Origin: Marinobacterium jannaschii DSM 6295
GTDB taxonomy: Bacteria; Pseudomonadota; Gammaproteobacteria; Pseudomonadales; Balneatricaceae
Reading direction: 5' to 3'
Length of the DNA: 64,000 nucleotides
Assembly (NCBI RefSeq): GCF_000620085.1
Contig: NZ_JHVJ01000022.1
Span: 1-64,000, forward strand
Shown piece by piece: positions 47,549-56,012 of this stretch. The translations under genes were made by a program, and so were the position numbers. Each line of letters starts with the position of its first letter. The stretch's first letter is position 1. The notes under the pieces are model-generated. The model was given only the letters and a program-made list of their open reading frames with translations, was not told the DNA's origin and made no database searches.

Positions 47549-47943
47549 TGGCCGGGAGTCCTCTGCTGGACGGCATCACGCAAGCGTGAGGCAAATGCCT
47601 CCCCCTCCGGCTCGCTGATGACCGGCTCGTCAAAGCGCGTCAAAAGATTGACTCTACCGGGAGCCACCCCTAACAGCATCTGTTGACCACCAACTTCTAC
47701 CAGCACCGCTTTTTCCCGGGTCCCCAGGGGCAAAACAGCCAGTGTTTTCAGCTTTTTCTGCTGAGGCACGGCGCCCATAAAGCGGCGTGCCACCCAGGCC
47801 AGCACCAGAATCAGTGCGATAACAATGGCCAGGCCTGTCACCAACTGGACAACAGCGTCCATTGCAAAGGGATCCGGAACTGAATCTTTTTCGGCTGCGG
47901 ACAGCGGCAAAGCGACCATCAACAGGCTGTATGCTATCCGCAT
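47545..47943 (-). CDS. fliO: Flagellar protein FliO
   Basis: 132-residue bitopic protein that assists assembly of the FliP ring. An N-terminal signal-like segment ([17 protein letters not shown]) is followed by a membrane helix (about 32-50, [19 protein letters not shown]) and a small cytoplasmic domain containing [23 protein letters not shown]. Ten bases after fliN, overlapping fliP. Confidence 0.92.
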   Translation of the reverse strand: MRIAYSLLMVALPLSAAEKDSVPDPFAMDAVVQLVTGLAIVIALILVLAWVARRFMGAVPQQKKLKTLAVLPLGTREKAVLVEVGGQQMLLGVAPGRVNLLTRFDEPVISEPEGEAFASRLRDAVQQRTPGQ

Positions 47944-47952
47944 CAGGGCTTC

Positions 47953-48375
47953 CTATTTGAGGCGACGAATACGTTCCTGCGGACTGATCACATCAGTCAG
48001 ACGAATACCGTAGCGCTCGTTAACCACAACAACCTCGCCATGGGCGATCAGCGTGCCGTTGACTTTGACATCCAGCGGCTCACCCGCCATGCGATCCAGC
48101 TCAATCACGGAACCCTGGTTAAGCTGCAACAGGTTACGGATAGCAATATCGGTCTCTCCGACCTCCATAGACAGGGTGACGGGGATATCAAGAATCACAT
48201 CCAGTTTGGGGTCAGCTACCGGCTGACCTTCATCCTGGAGCTCATCCAACTCGACTGCGCGAGGCTGTTCGCCGGCAGGCTCTTCAGCGGCCTCGTCACC
48301 GCCAACCTGCTCTTCCATTGCCGCAGCCCACTCATCCGCCAACGCCTGTTGGTCTACATCTTTATCATCAGCCAT
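47953..48375 (-). CDS. fliN: Flagellar motor switch protein FliN
   Basis: 140 residues. An acidic N-terminal half (rich in Glu/Asp, about 15-55) is followed by the SpoA/FliN domain (about 60-138): ILDIPVTLSMEVGETDIAIRNLL, LNQGSVIELDRMAGEPLDV and IAHGEVVVVNERYGIRLTDV. It forms the C-ring with FliM and FliG. 36 bases after fliM. Confidence 0.97.
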   Translation of the reverse strand: MADDKDVDQQALADEWAAAMEEQVGGDEAAEEPAGEQPRAVELDELQDEGQPVADPKLDVILDIPVTLSMEVGETDIAIRNLLQLNQGSVIELDRMAGEPLDVKVNGTLIAHGEVVVVNERYGIRLTDVISPQERIRRLK

Positions 48376-48411
48376 TCAGACCTTTCCCCGATTCTATCCG
48401 TTGGGTGAATG

Positions 48412-49383
48412 TTACTCTTTGGAAAAATCAACAATCTTGGCAGCCAGGTTACTTCTGCTACTGCCCAGCTTACACTCGAACACTGGCACCTTATTCACCT
48501 TCAGTTTGAAGGTTTCGGGCAGCTCGATCGGGATTATGTCCCCTTTTTCAAGCTCCATCACATCCCGCAGCGTCATCTCGCGCTCCGCCAGAGTGATATG
48601 GAGCTTCATCTCGGCCCGCGTGATATCGCGTCTCAGGGCAACCTGCCAACGCTCATCTTTCTCATCATCAGAACTCTTGAAGCCTGCCACCAGCAGCTCA
48701 CGAATAGGCTCCAGCATTGAGTACGGCAACGCCAGATGGAATTCGCCGCTTCCACCCTCAAGATCAACCTGAAAGGTACTGACCACTACCACCTCCGTCG
48801 GATTAACGACGTTAGCCATGGCCGGATTCACTTCATGCCCCAGGTGCTCGAACTCCACCTCAAGCACCGCATCCCAGGCATCCTTGAGATCGACGAAAAA
48901 CTGATCAATAACCTTATGCACCAGACGTGTTTCTGTCGGGGTAAATTCGCGCCCTTCAATCTTGGCATGACGTCCGTCACCGCCAAAGAAGTTATCCACG
49001 AGTTTGAATACCAGCTTGGCATCCATAATAAACAAGGCCGTTCCCCGCAGCGGCGACATCCGCACCAGGTTCATACTGGTAGGCACATAAAGAGTATGAA
49101 CGTAATCGCCATACTTCATCACCTGAATTCCACCCACCGTGACATCTGCGGCGCGCCGGAGCAGGTTGAAGAGGCTCATTCGGGTCAGGCGGGCAAAACG
49201 CTCATTTATCATTTCGAGCGTCGGCATCCGCCCGCGGACAATACGCTCCTGACTGGCAAGATCGTAGGAACGAACCTCCCCTTCCTCTTCAGATTCTTCA
49301 TCAGAGGTTTCGACATCTCCATCGTCTACTCCGTGTAACAGAGCATCGATTTCATCCTGTGAGAGAAGGTCCTTTACTGACAT
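48412..49383 (-). CDS. fliM: Flagellar motor switch protein FliM
   Basis: 323 residues. The N-terminal CheY-P-binding peptide is LSQDEIDALLHGV (about 7-19), followed by an acidic linker (about 20-36). The middle domain contains EMINERFARLTRMSLFNLLRR and the GGDG motif (NFFGGDGRHAK). A C-terminal SpoA domain binds FliN. Length and motifs match E. coli FliM (334). 19 bases after fliL. Confidence 0.97.
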   Translation of the reverse strand: MSVKDLLSQDEIDALLHGVDDGDVETSDEESEEEGEVRSYDLASQERIVRGRMPTLEMINERFARLTRMSLFNLLRRAADVTVGGIQVMKYGDYVHTLYVPTSMNLVRMSPLRGTALFIMDAKLVFKLVDNFFGGDGRHAKIEGREFTPTETRLVHKVIDQFFVDLKDAWDAVLEVEFEHLGHEVNPAMANVVNPTEVVVVSTFQVDLEGGSGEFHLALPYSMLEPIRELLVAGFKSSDDEKDERWQVALRRDITRAEMKLHITLAEREMTLRDVMELEKGDIIPIELPETFKLKVNKVPVFECKLGSSRSNLAAKIVDFSKE

Positions 49384-49402
49384 TGCTTTATACCCGGCCT
49401 GC

Positions 49403-49939
49403 TTACTGCATTACAAAGTTGGTAAACAATACGGTTTCCACACCCGGCTTGCCGATGCGCTCCATCATGACCTCCCTGACCAGGTCGGTCGCATGCTGGC
49501 GCAACGCTACCTTACCGGACTGAGTCTGAAGCGTCTCAAAGGTCTGCGTGGAGAAAAATGCATTCAGGCGAGAGACAACGACTGGCATATGCAGTTTCAG
49601 CGCATCTGCCACCACCTGGTCGCGGCTTTTGGCTTCAACATAGGCCTGCATATAGTGTGAGCGACCATCCGCCGACTGCAAAGTCACAACGAACATCGGC
49701 CGCCCTTCCATCGTCCTGACCTTGGTATAGATCGCCTGTTGACGTTCGGTGGACTGTTCAGCCTCAGCCTCTTCCGTTTCGGCGACCTCTTCGCTGGAAT
49801 CGCCCAACAGAAAGTAAGCGGCACCCGCACCACCACCGCCTACAACTAAAAGGGCAACTACAAGAATGATAATCAGCTTGAGCTTCGACTTTTTCTTTCC
49901 GCCGCTCTCTTCTGCTGCATTATCCTGTTCGTCGGCCAT
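49403..49939 (-). CDS. fliL: Flagellar basal body-associated protein FliL
   Basis: 178 residues: a polar N-terminus with KKKSKLK, one membrane helix (about 22-46, Gly/Val-rich), and a periplasmic domain with YTKVRTMEGRPMFVVTLQ, HYMQAYVEAKSRD and the C-terminal VLFTNFVMQ. FliL surrounds the stator and influences torque. A strong hairpin separates it from fliK upstream, so its expression may be partly uncoupled. Confidence 0.93.
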   Translation of the reverse strand: MADEQDNAAEESGGKKKSKLKLIIILVVALLVVGGGGAGAAYFLLGDSSEEVAETEEAEAEQSTERQQAIYTKVRTMEGRPMFVVTLQSADGRSHYMQAYVEAKSRDQVVADALKLHMPVVVSRLNAFFSTQTFETLQTQSGKVALRQHATDLVREVMMERIGKPGVETVLFTNFVMQ

Positions 49940-49960
49940 ATTAGCGTCCCTCGTGTGTTA

Positions 49961-49998
49961 AAAAGAATATTTACCGGTCGTACCCAACCGGTAAATAT
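49961..49998 (-). terminator. Hairpin between fliK and fliL (possible attenuator)
   Basis: ATATTTACCGGT (49967-49978) and ACCGGTAAATAT (49987-49998) form a perfect 12-bp stem with an 8-base loop. On the minus strand it is followed by TC and a five-T run (49965-49961). Flanking GTGTGTTA and TAACACAC add a second, outer pairing. It fits an intrinsic terminator, but no new promoter for fliL was found, so partial readthrough is more likely than a full stop. Confidence 0.6.
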
Positions 49999-50023
49999 AA
50001 CACACAGATTTACCCGCTATACA

Positions 50024-52276
50024 TCAGGCGTAGTAATCTACCAGAGAAATTGCACGCCCATCGGCCGGAGAAGGTTCGGCATCCGCCGGGGTACCGTCAG
50101 CGGCAGCGCCGGAATCGTAACCTGCGAACTCAGACTGCGCACGCTCGCGCCCTTCATTCGCCTGGCCGCCAGACTGATCTGACACGGATGAATCAGCCAG
50201 TGTCATACCCTGTTCGGCAAACATCTCCCGCAGCCGGGGCATCGCCTGCTCCAGTGCATCCCTGACAGCGCCATGAGGCGAGCTAAAGCTCAGGCTGACC
50301 TGATCCTGATTGACCTGAACCCTGACCTTCAATGCCCCCAGCTCGGGTGGATCAAGCTGAATCTCGGCCACCTTACTGTTTTGCGCAGACAGCCAGACCG
50401 CTTTTTCACCCACCTCATTACGCCATGCCGGCGTATTCAGCTGCGGCTGACTGTTCATCTGCATCTGATGAGGCGTTTCCCTGACGGCAGCCGCACTCCC
50501 GGTGGTAGCTGACTGCAATGCAGATACCGTCGCAGCAGCAGCCTCAGTCCGGCTCAGACTCTCTACGCCCGGGGTAGCCGACTGCGAGGAGATATCCATT
50601 GGAAGTGACTTCTCCTGTTGCACTGGCCGCTGCAACAGCGCCTGTAGATTCTCAGGTAAGGCGGCTTCAAACCGGCCGGCAGAAGAATTCACCAGTTCAA
50701 CGACAGGGGCCGCAGTCGTAACTCCCTGGACGGCTACGGGCTGTTGACGCTGTGCTGCCGCCCCTGGTGGCGGCTGCTCGGATTCAAGGCTCCCGACATC
50801 GACAGAGCGCACCTGGGAAAGCGGCTCATTGCTCCTGGCAGAAGCCAGTCTTCGCTGCTCAGCCGTAAGGCTGTCAGCAGCTTCCTGTACCACTGCAGCC
50901 GCTGCCGCAGACTGCGGTGCCAGCGTCGACCCTGCAACTGACTGGGTCTCGGACACCGGTCGTGCAGGCTCATCAATCGTGACGTCCGCAGCCGGAGCCG
51001 CGCTCAACACCGGGGTATCAACGGCCGTGCGCGGCTGATGACTGCCCTGATCGGCTTGAATTGCAGGCGATTTCTCAGGCAGGCTACTGTCAGCCAGTGC
51101 ATCCGGCCGGACACCGTCCAGGGTTAATGCATCAACCCCCCTGGTGGAGCGGGTAGCCTCGGATACAGCGCCCGACACCCCAGGATCATTTGCCGGATGC
51201 TGAGCACCCGGCATAACAGAGGGGCGATCAGCCAATAATTCCGGGACTTTATCGTTTGCAGGCCCGATTTCAGATCGAGACTGCTGCAGCGCAGCTTCAG
51301 ACACCGGAGGTTGCGTCATCCCAGACTGACTTCCAGCCAGCGGATCTGCCATTACGGCAGCCCCACCTTTGCCAGAGGGCATTGACTGGAGATTGTCAGT
51401 AGCGGCCTTGCCGGCTACCGCTTGATCTCGCAAAGAAACAGAGAGCGGCACTGTGTCCTGGGGAGACTGACCGATATCCGTTACTGAAGCGTCTTTTACC
51501 GGTGCCGGCGGCACGCCAACTGCGACGCCCGGCTTATCATCCGATTCCGTCTGTAAGCCCTGTGACGGCGATCCCTGAGGAGAAGATCCCGCTTGCGGTA
51601 GTGGTGATGACTCTAAGGAAGGGGCAGCCATGTCAGACACAACACCGGTGCTATTCGCTGACTGTGGATTTTCAGCCTGCACAACTCCCTCTCCGGCGAT
51701 CAGCTGCGGGGCTCGGGCGGCGGTCCCTGGCTGTAACCGTTCAGATGGCAACAAACCACTGTCCGAAGACAGGGTTTCAGGCAAAGTCTCAGCCGGCGAC
51801 GGAACAGCTGGCGTTACTTCAGCGGCCGGAGGCATATCGCTGTCATTGACTGCTGATAACTGTCGCGCCAGGGCCTGCAAAACCGGGTCATCGGACTGTT
51901 CGGCAAACTGTTTCAATCGGTCCAGATTGCGCAGCGGTTCAGGCAACATCTCGGAGAGTGCCTGTAATTGCCCGGAATTCAGTGGAGCCTGATCCGCCCG
52001 GCCATCAAGCCCTGCCAACAATTGCGGTAATTGTTGCGGTAGCTGCGGCCCGCTGCCTTCTGCGTCGGGCGGCAACGTCTCGCCCGGCAACGGCAATGAC
52101 TGGCCTGTAGCACTCCACGGCAAAGTCGCAGTGGCAGAGGCCTGCGGAGTCAGCAAGCTGGTAAATGAAAAACCGGCAGGAGCGCCGCCAGAAGTGGCCA
52201 TCAGGCCCGATGGCGCACTTCCCGGCATCTGAGTCGGGAGACTCAGAGGTAGTATGTTCGAGAGCTGGTCGCTCAT
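50024..52276 (-). CDS. fliK: Flagellar hook-length control protein FliK
   Basis: Secreted ruler that ends hook growth by acting on FlhB. At 750 residues it is much longer than Salmonella FliK (405). A long Pro/Ala/Ser/Gln-rich N-terminal part (about 1-610) precedes the conserved C-terminal Flg_hook domain (about 620-715), which contains VAEIQLDPPELGALKVRVQV, the LxPxxLGxVxV signature. A Gly/Asp-rich tail follows. GAGGAG is a strong ribosome site just before the ATG, and a sigma-54-type promoter lies at 52312-52329. It heads the fliKLMNOPQR-flhB unit. Confidence 0.93.
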   Translation of the reverse strand: MSDQLSNILPLSLPTQMPGSAPSGLMATSGGAPAGFSFTSLLTPQASATATLPWSATGQSLPLPGETLPPDAEGSGPQLPQQLPQLLAGLDGRADQAPLNSGQLQALSEMLPEPLRNLDRLKQFAEQSDDPVLQALARQLSAVNDSDMPPAAEVTPAVPSPAETLPETLSSDSGLLPSERLQPGTAARAPQLIAGEGVVQAENPQSANSTGVVSDMAAPSLESSPLPQAGSSPQGSPSQGLQTESDDKPGVAVGVPPAPVKDASVTDIGQSPQDTVPLSVSLRDQAVAGKAATDNLQSMPSGKGGAAVMADPLAGSQSGMTQPPVSEAALQQSRSEIGPANDKVPELLADRPSVMPGAQHPANDPGVSGAVSEATRSTRGVDALTLDGVRPDALADSSLPEKSPAIQADQGSHQPRTAVDTPVLSAAPAADVTIDEPARPVSETQSVAGSTLAPQSAAAAAVVQEAADSLTAEQRRLASARSNEPLSQVRSVDVGSLESEQPPPGAAAQRQQPVAVQGVTTAAPVVELVNSSAGRFEAALPENLQALLQRPVQQEKSLPMDISSQSATPGVESLSRTEAAAATVSALQSATTGSAAAVRETPHQMQMNSQPQLNTPAWRNEVGEKAVWLSAQNSKVAEIQLDPPELGALKVRVQVNQDQVSLSFSSPHGAVRDALEQAMPRLREMFAEQGMTLADSSVSDQSGGQANEGRERAQSEFAGYDSGAAADGTPADAEPSPADGRAISLVDYYA

Positions 52277-52311
52277 ATCTCCTCTCCCGGAAATAATGGT
52301 CCAGCCATATG

Positions 52312-52329
52312 TAGCAAAATAGGGGCCAA
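52312..52329 (-). promoter_or_regulatory. Sigma-54 (-24/-12) promoter of fliK
   Basis: On the minus strand TTGGCCCCTATTTTGCTA has GG (52327-52326) and GC (52315-52314) exactly ten bases apart, with TGGC and TTGCT blocks. Predicted start near 52302, about 26 bases before the fliK ATG. The -24 block lies in the 3' part of the hairpin at 52320-52337 and the -12 block in its T-run. Confidence 0.7.
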
Positions 52330-52337
52330 TCCCCCTA
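52316..52337 (-). terminator. Hairpin after fliJ overlapping the fliK promoter
   Basis: On the minus strand TAGGGG (52337-52332), a six-base loop and CCCCTA (52325-52320) are followed by TTTT (52319-52316). It starts five bases after the fliJ stop. The stem is short but the layout is that of an intrinsic terminator. Confidence 0.55.
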
Positions 52338-52341
52338 ATGA

Positions 52342-52785
52342 TCAGATAAAGTTAGTCTTTACCAGCTGAGATCGCTCATCCAGCGCTTTTTGCAGCTGCT
52401 TATCTTCCTCTTTCTCTTCCTGCTCCCGGGCCGTGCGAACCAGTTTCTCCATGCCCTTCAACTTACCGTAGGTTTGCTTCCAGTGCTGTTCCACGGCCTG
52501 CAACTCACGCTGATGCATCTCAGCCGCTTTCTGCTGCTGCAGCAAAGCGGAGGTAATCTTCTGCATAAATGCCTGCTGGTTCTGCAACTCGGCCACACTC
52601 AGGCTCTGACCTGCGTTATTCCGGTACTGCTGCTGATAATCGCCCAGAAAAGCCTGCAACTGCTGCTCGCTCATTTTATCCTGCTCAACCCGGGCACGAC
52701 TGGCTGCCAGCATCTGATCAGCTTCCTGCTTTCGGCGCTCAGCCAGGCCTCGGACCAGTTCCATTCTCTTGGACTTTTTAGCCAT
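52342..52785 (-). CDS. fliJ: Flagellar export chaperone FliJ
   Basis: 147-residue, highly charged protein predicted to form two long antiparallel helices, as in FliJ/CesA-type stalk proteins. AERRKQEADQMLAASRARVEQDK and a Gln-rich middle (QQQYRNNAGQSLSVAELQNQQAF) are visible. FliJ couples the FliI ATPase ring to FlhA. It lies 23 bases after fliI and ends the fliE-J unit. Confidence 0.88.
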   Translation of the reverse strand: MAKKSKRMELVRGLAERRKQEADQMLAASRARVEQDKMSEQQLQAFLGDYQQQYRNNAGQSLSVAELQNQQAFMQKITSALLQQQKAAEMHQRELQAVEQHWKQTYGKLKGMEKLVRTAREQEEKEEDKQLQKALDERSQLVKTNFI

Positions 52786-52808
52786 CTGTTACTCCTGCAA
52801 ACCTGCTG

Positions 52809-54176
52809 TTAGCCCTGCGCCACAGTGGCACTGTTTGCGCCCGGCTGCGGTGTCGGCGCCAACGCCATTGCCAGGTGCTGAACCGACTCCCTGAGCGGAT
52901 GAGCATCATTAATACCCTGCTGCAGGAAAGCCTTCAGCAAAGGCATTTTTTCGATCGCAAAGTCAGTATCCGGATCGCTGCCACGCACGTAGGCACCTAC
53001 GGCAATCAGATCCTCATTCTGACGGTATTTTGAGTAAATCTGTTTCAGACGCAGCATCATCTGCAGATGCTCCGGTTCAACAATCTGCGGCATCGCCCTG
53101 CTGATCGAGGCCTCGATATCGATTGCAGGATAGTGTCCCTGCTCGGCAAGGCTGCGCGAAAGCACCACGTGGCCATCCAGGATCGCACGGGCAGAGTCCG
53201 CTACCGGGTCCTGCTGATCATCCCCTTCCGTCAGCACTGTATAGAAGGCGGTCACAGAGCCTCCACCCGCCTTGCCATTACCCGCCCGCTCAACCAGCTT
53301 AGGCAGCTTCGCAAACACAGAAGGAGGATAGCCTTTAGTGGCCGGAGGTTCCCCTACCGCCAGCGCAATCTCTCGCTGCGCCTGGGCATAACGGGTCAGT
53401 GAATCCATCAGCAACAATACGTTACGCCCCTGATCACGATAGTATTCGGCAATCCGGGTCGTCAACTGAGCCGCCCTCAATCGCATCAGGGGCGAATCAT
53501 CTGCCGGTGATGCAATCACCACGGAGCGTTTCATCCCTTCTGGCCCGAGGCTATGCTCGATGAACTCCTTGACCTCTCGACCTCGCTCACCAATAAGCCC
53601 AACCACCGTGATCTCGGCTTCGGTGAACCGGGTCATCATTCCCAGCAATACCGATTTACCCACACCACTACCGGCAAACAGTCCCATGCGCTGTCCGCGA
53701 CCGACGGTCAGCACCGAGTTAATGGCGCGTATACCCACATCCAGCGTCTGTTTAATGGGATCACGAATCAGGGGGTTGATAATCTCTCCTGCCAGCGAAA
53801 CATGCTGCTCGGCATCAATAGGTCCGAGACCGTCGATCGGCTGGCCCGTGCCGTTCAGCACCCGCCCTAAAAGACCAGGTCCGACAGCAACCCCGGAGAT
53901 ATCCATCAGTGGATAAACTTTGGCACCCGGTTGCAATCCTTCAATGGGATGCAGGGGCATCAGGTAGATCCGGTCGCCGGAAAAACCCACCACCTCGGCC
54001 TCAACCCGCTGCGTTACGGAGATGGCGATCTGACAGCAGTCACCGACTGCCGCCTGAATCCCGACCGCTTCCAGCGTCAGGCCGATCATTCGGGTTATGC
54101 GGCCCTCGACCCTGAGCCTGGGTTTACGCAGTTTAAGCTGCTGATACCTCTGCAGCGAGGATAGAAGGCGACTCAT
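52809..54176 (-). CDS. fliI: Flagellum-specific ATPase FliI
   Basis: 455-residue F1-beta-like ATPase of the export apparatus. Walker A is [13 protein letters not shown] (about 167-179) and Walker [18 protein letters not shown]. The [16 protein letters not shown] signature and the family DLLAVGAYVxGxD pattern ([14 protein letters not shown]) are present. Its ATG overlaps the fliH stop by one base. Confidence 0.98.
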   Translation of the reverse strand: MSRLLSSLQRYQQLKLRKPRLRVEGRITRMIGLTLEAVGIQAAVGDCCQIAISVTQRVEAEVVGFSGDRIYLMPLHPIEGLQPGAKVYPLMDISGVAVGPGLLGRVLNGTGQPIDGLGPIDAEQHVSLAGEIINPLIRDPIKQTLDVGIRAINSVLTVGRGQRMGLFAGSGVGKSVLLGMMTRFTEAEITVVGLIGERGREVKEFIEHSLGPEGMKRSVVIASPADDSPLMRLRAAQLTTRIAEYYRDQGRNVLLLMDSLTRYAQAQREIALAVGEPPATKGYPPSVFAKLPKLVERAGNGKAGGGSVTAFYTVLTEGDDQQDPVADSARAILDGHVVLSRSLAEQGHYPAIDIEASISRAMPQIVEPEHLQMMLRLKQIYSKYRQNEDLIAVGAYVRGSDPDTDFAIEKMPLLKAFLQQGINDAHPLRESVQHLAMALAPTPQPGANSATVAQG

Positions 54177-54991
54177 CAGCCTGCCTCTTGAGTGGACTTT
54201 TCCAGCTGCTCAGAAAACTGCTCTACGACCTGCTGAAAAGCCGCCTGAATATCAGATTCAATCAGGGTGTTAGCGGTGGTTAGCTGACAACTGCCGCGAC
54301 CAACCGTCTCTTCAGCCTGCAGCTCAATGTCAAAATTATGACGCGCCTTAACGGGTTCGACATATTCGATATCTGCCGGATTAAGCTTGATCTGAACCCG
54401 GCTGACAGGCGGGGGCAACTGCTCCAGCGCCTTAGTAATGGTACTCTGGATCAATTCAGGGCGGGTTGCCACTTCATGCTGTAAAACGGTTGAAGAGATC
54501 TTAAGTACCAGATCCAGCACCAGAGACTCCAGCTGAGCCTGCACCTGATCGCCCACCGGAGCCAGCTGGTCAGCCAGTTGCTGTAACAGTGCCTGAGCCT
54601 GAGCAATCTCTTGCTGCCCCTGGGCAAGCCCTTCCTGATGACCCTGCTCACGCCCCTCAGCCATGCCCTTCTCTAAGCCTTCGGCATGCCCTTTACTCAC
54701 CCCTTCCTCATGACCTTTAGCCAGACCTTCCTGACGGCCCTGCTCCAGGCCTTCCTGATGGGCATCGTCACGAATCTGATCCAGATCGGCTACGGTAAGG
54801 CGTTCCGGTTCGAGCTCCAGCTCCTCATCAATAACAATAGTGCTGTCTTCAGGCTCTGGCGGCGGAATCTCTTCGATCTTGCGGTGCAACGCAACGATGT
54901 GCTCACCGGTAATATCTGGCAACGCCCAGCCGAGAGCCGCCTCAACCTGGGATGCCGGAATACGCTTGATGCTTTTATCGAACGGTTTCAT
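54176..54991 (-). CDS. fliH: Flagellar assembly protein FliH
   Basis: Regulator of FliI, 271 residues. The central helix (about 75-130) carries a run of Gly-x-x-x-Gly repeats ([18 protein letters not shown] and on), a known FliH feature. The C-terminal domain (about 140-260) binds FliI ([37 protein letters not shown]). It lies seven bases after fliG. Confidence 0.95.
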   Translation of the reverse strand: MKPFDKSIKRIPASQVEAALGWALPDITGEHIVALHRKIEEIPPPEPEDSTIVIDEELELEPERLTVADLDQIRDDAHQEGLEQGRQEGLAKGHEEGVSKGHAEGLEKGMAEGREQGHQEGLAQGQQEIAQAQALLQQLADQLAPVGDQVQAQLESLVLDLVLKISSTVLQHEVATRPELIQSTITKALEQLPPPVSRVQIKLNPADIEYVEPVKARHNFDIELQAEETVGRGSCQLTTANTLIESDIQAAFQQVVEQFSEQLEKSTQEAG

Positions 54992-54998
54992 ATAAACA

Positions 54999-56012
54999 TC
55001 AAATCATCTCTTCGCCGCCGCCGCCCAGCATGATTTCGCCATCATCGGCCAGCCTGCGGGCAACGGTAAGCACCTCTTTCTGCGCCTCTTCCACTTCACT
55101 GACACGGACCGGACCTTTTGCTTCAAGGTCGTCACGCAACAGTTCAGCTGCACGCTTGGACATATTACGGAACACTTTTTCCTGCAGTGCGGTATCGGCC
55201 CCCTTAAGACCCACCACCAGCACATCGGTAGAGACTTCACGCAATATCGCCTGAATCCCTCGATCGTCGACATCGATCAGGTTGTCAAACACGAACATCA
55301 GGTCGGAGATCTTATCGGCCAGCACTTCGTCGCTGTCCTTGATACCATCCATCAGTTCGGCCTCAATAGAGGACTCTGTAAAGTTCATAATATTGGCGGC
55401 AGACTGAATACCGCCCAGGGTGGCGGCAGCAGAACCTGCACTGCCGGTAAACTGACGCTCGAGAATATCGTTGAGTTCCTGCAGCGCCTGCGGCTGGATA
55501 CGATCCAGCGAGGCAATACGCATCAGTACGTCCAGGCGCACTTTATCATCAAAGAAACTCAGCACGCTGGCCGCGGCATCCGCTTCCAGATAAGCCAGCA
55601 CCACCGCCTGGATCTGCGGGTGCTCATAGCGAATGATTTCAGCGATCTGCCGAGGCTCCATCCAGCGCAATGTATCCAGGCCGGAGGTATTGGTGCTCAT
55701 CAGGATACGATCGATCAGGGTCTTGGCTTTTTCTTCGCCCAGCGCCTGATTCAGCATAGCCCGGATATAGCGGTCGTTGTTAATACCAATCCATGTCTGG
55801 TCTTCCACCAGCCCCATAAAATCGCCGACCACCGTTTCCACCCGGGACTGAGGAACGTTGTCCAGCTTGGACATGGCTTCACCGATCAACTGCACCTCTT
55901 TAGGTCCGAGATGCTTCAGAATCTCAGCGGCATCGGCTTCGCCCAGGCTGATTAACAGAATGGCTGCCTTATCAATATCCAGCAGCTCCCCATTTTCCCC
56001 ATTTTCACTCAT
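54999..56012 (-). CDS. fliG: Flagellar motor switch protein FliG
   Basis: 337-residue rotor protein. The N-terminal FliF-binding domain (KAAILLISLGEADAAEILKHL), the middle domain with the EHPQ motif (YEHPQIQAVVLAYL), and the C-terminal torque helix with alternating charges (MSKRAAELLRDDLEAKGPVRVSEVE, read in two parts) are all present. It overlaps fliF by eight bases. Confidence 0.97.
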   Translation of the reverse strand: MSENGENGELLDIDKAAILLISLGEADAAEILKHLGPKEVQLIGEAMSKLDNVPQSRVETVVGDFMGLVEDQTWIGINNDRYIRAMLNQALGEEKAKTLIDRILMSTNTSGLDTLRWMEPRQIAEIIRYEHPQIQAVVLAYLEADAAASVLSFFDDKVRLDVLMRIASLDRIQPQALQELNDILERQFTGSAGSAAATLGGIQSAANIMNFTESSIEAELMDGIKDSDEVLADKISDLMFVFDNLIDVDDRGIQAILREVSTDVLVVGLKGADTALQEKVFRNMSKRAAELLRDDLEAKGPVRVSEVEEAQKEVLTVARRLADDGEIMLGGGGEEMI

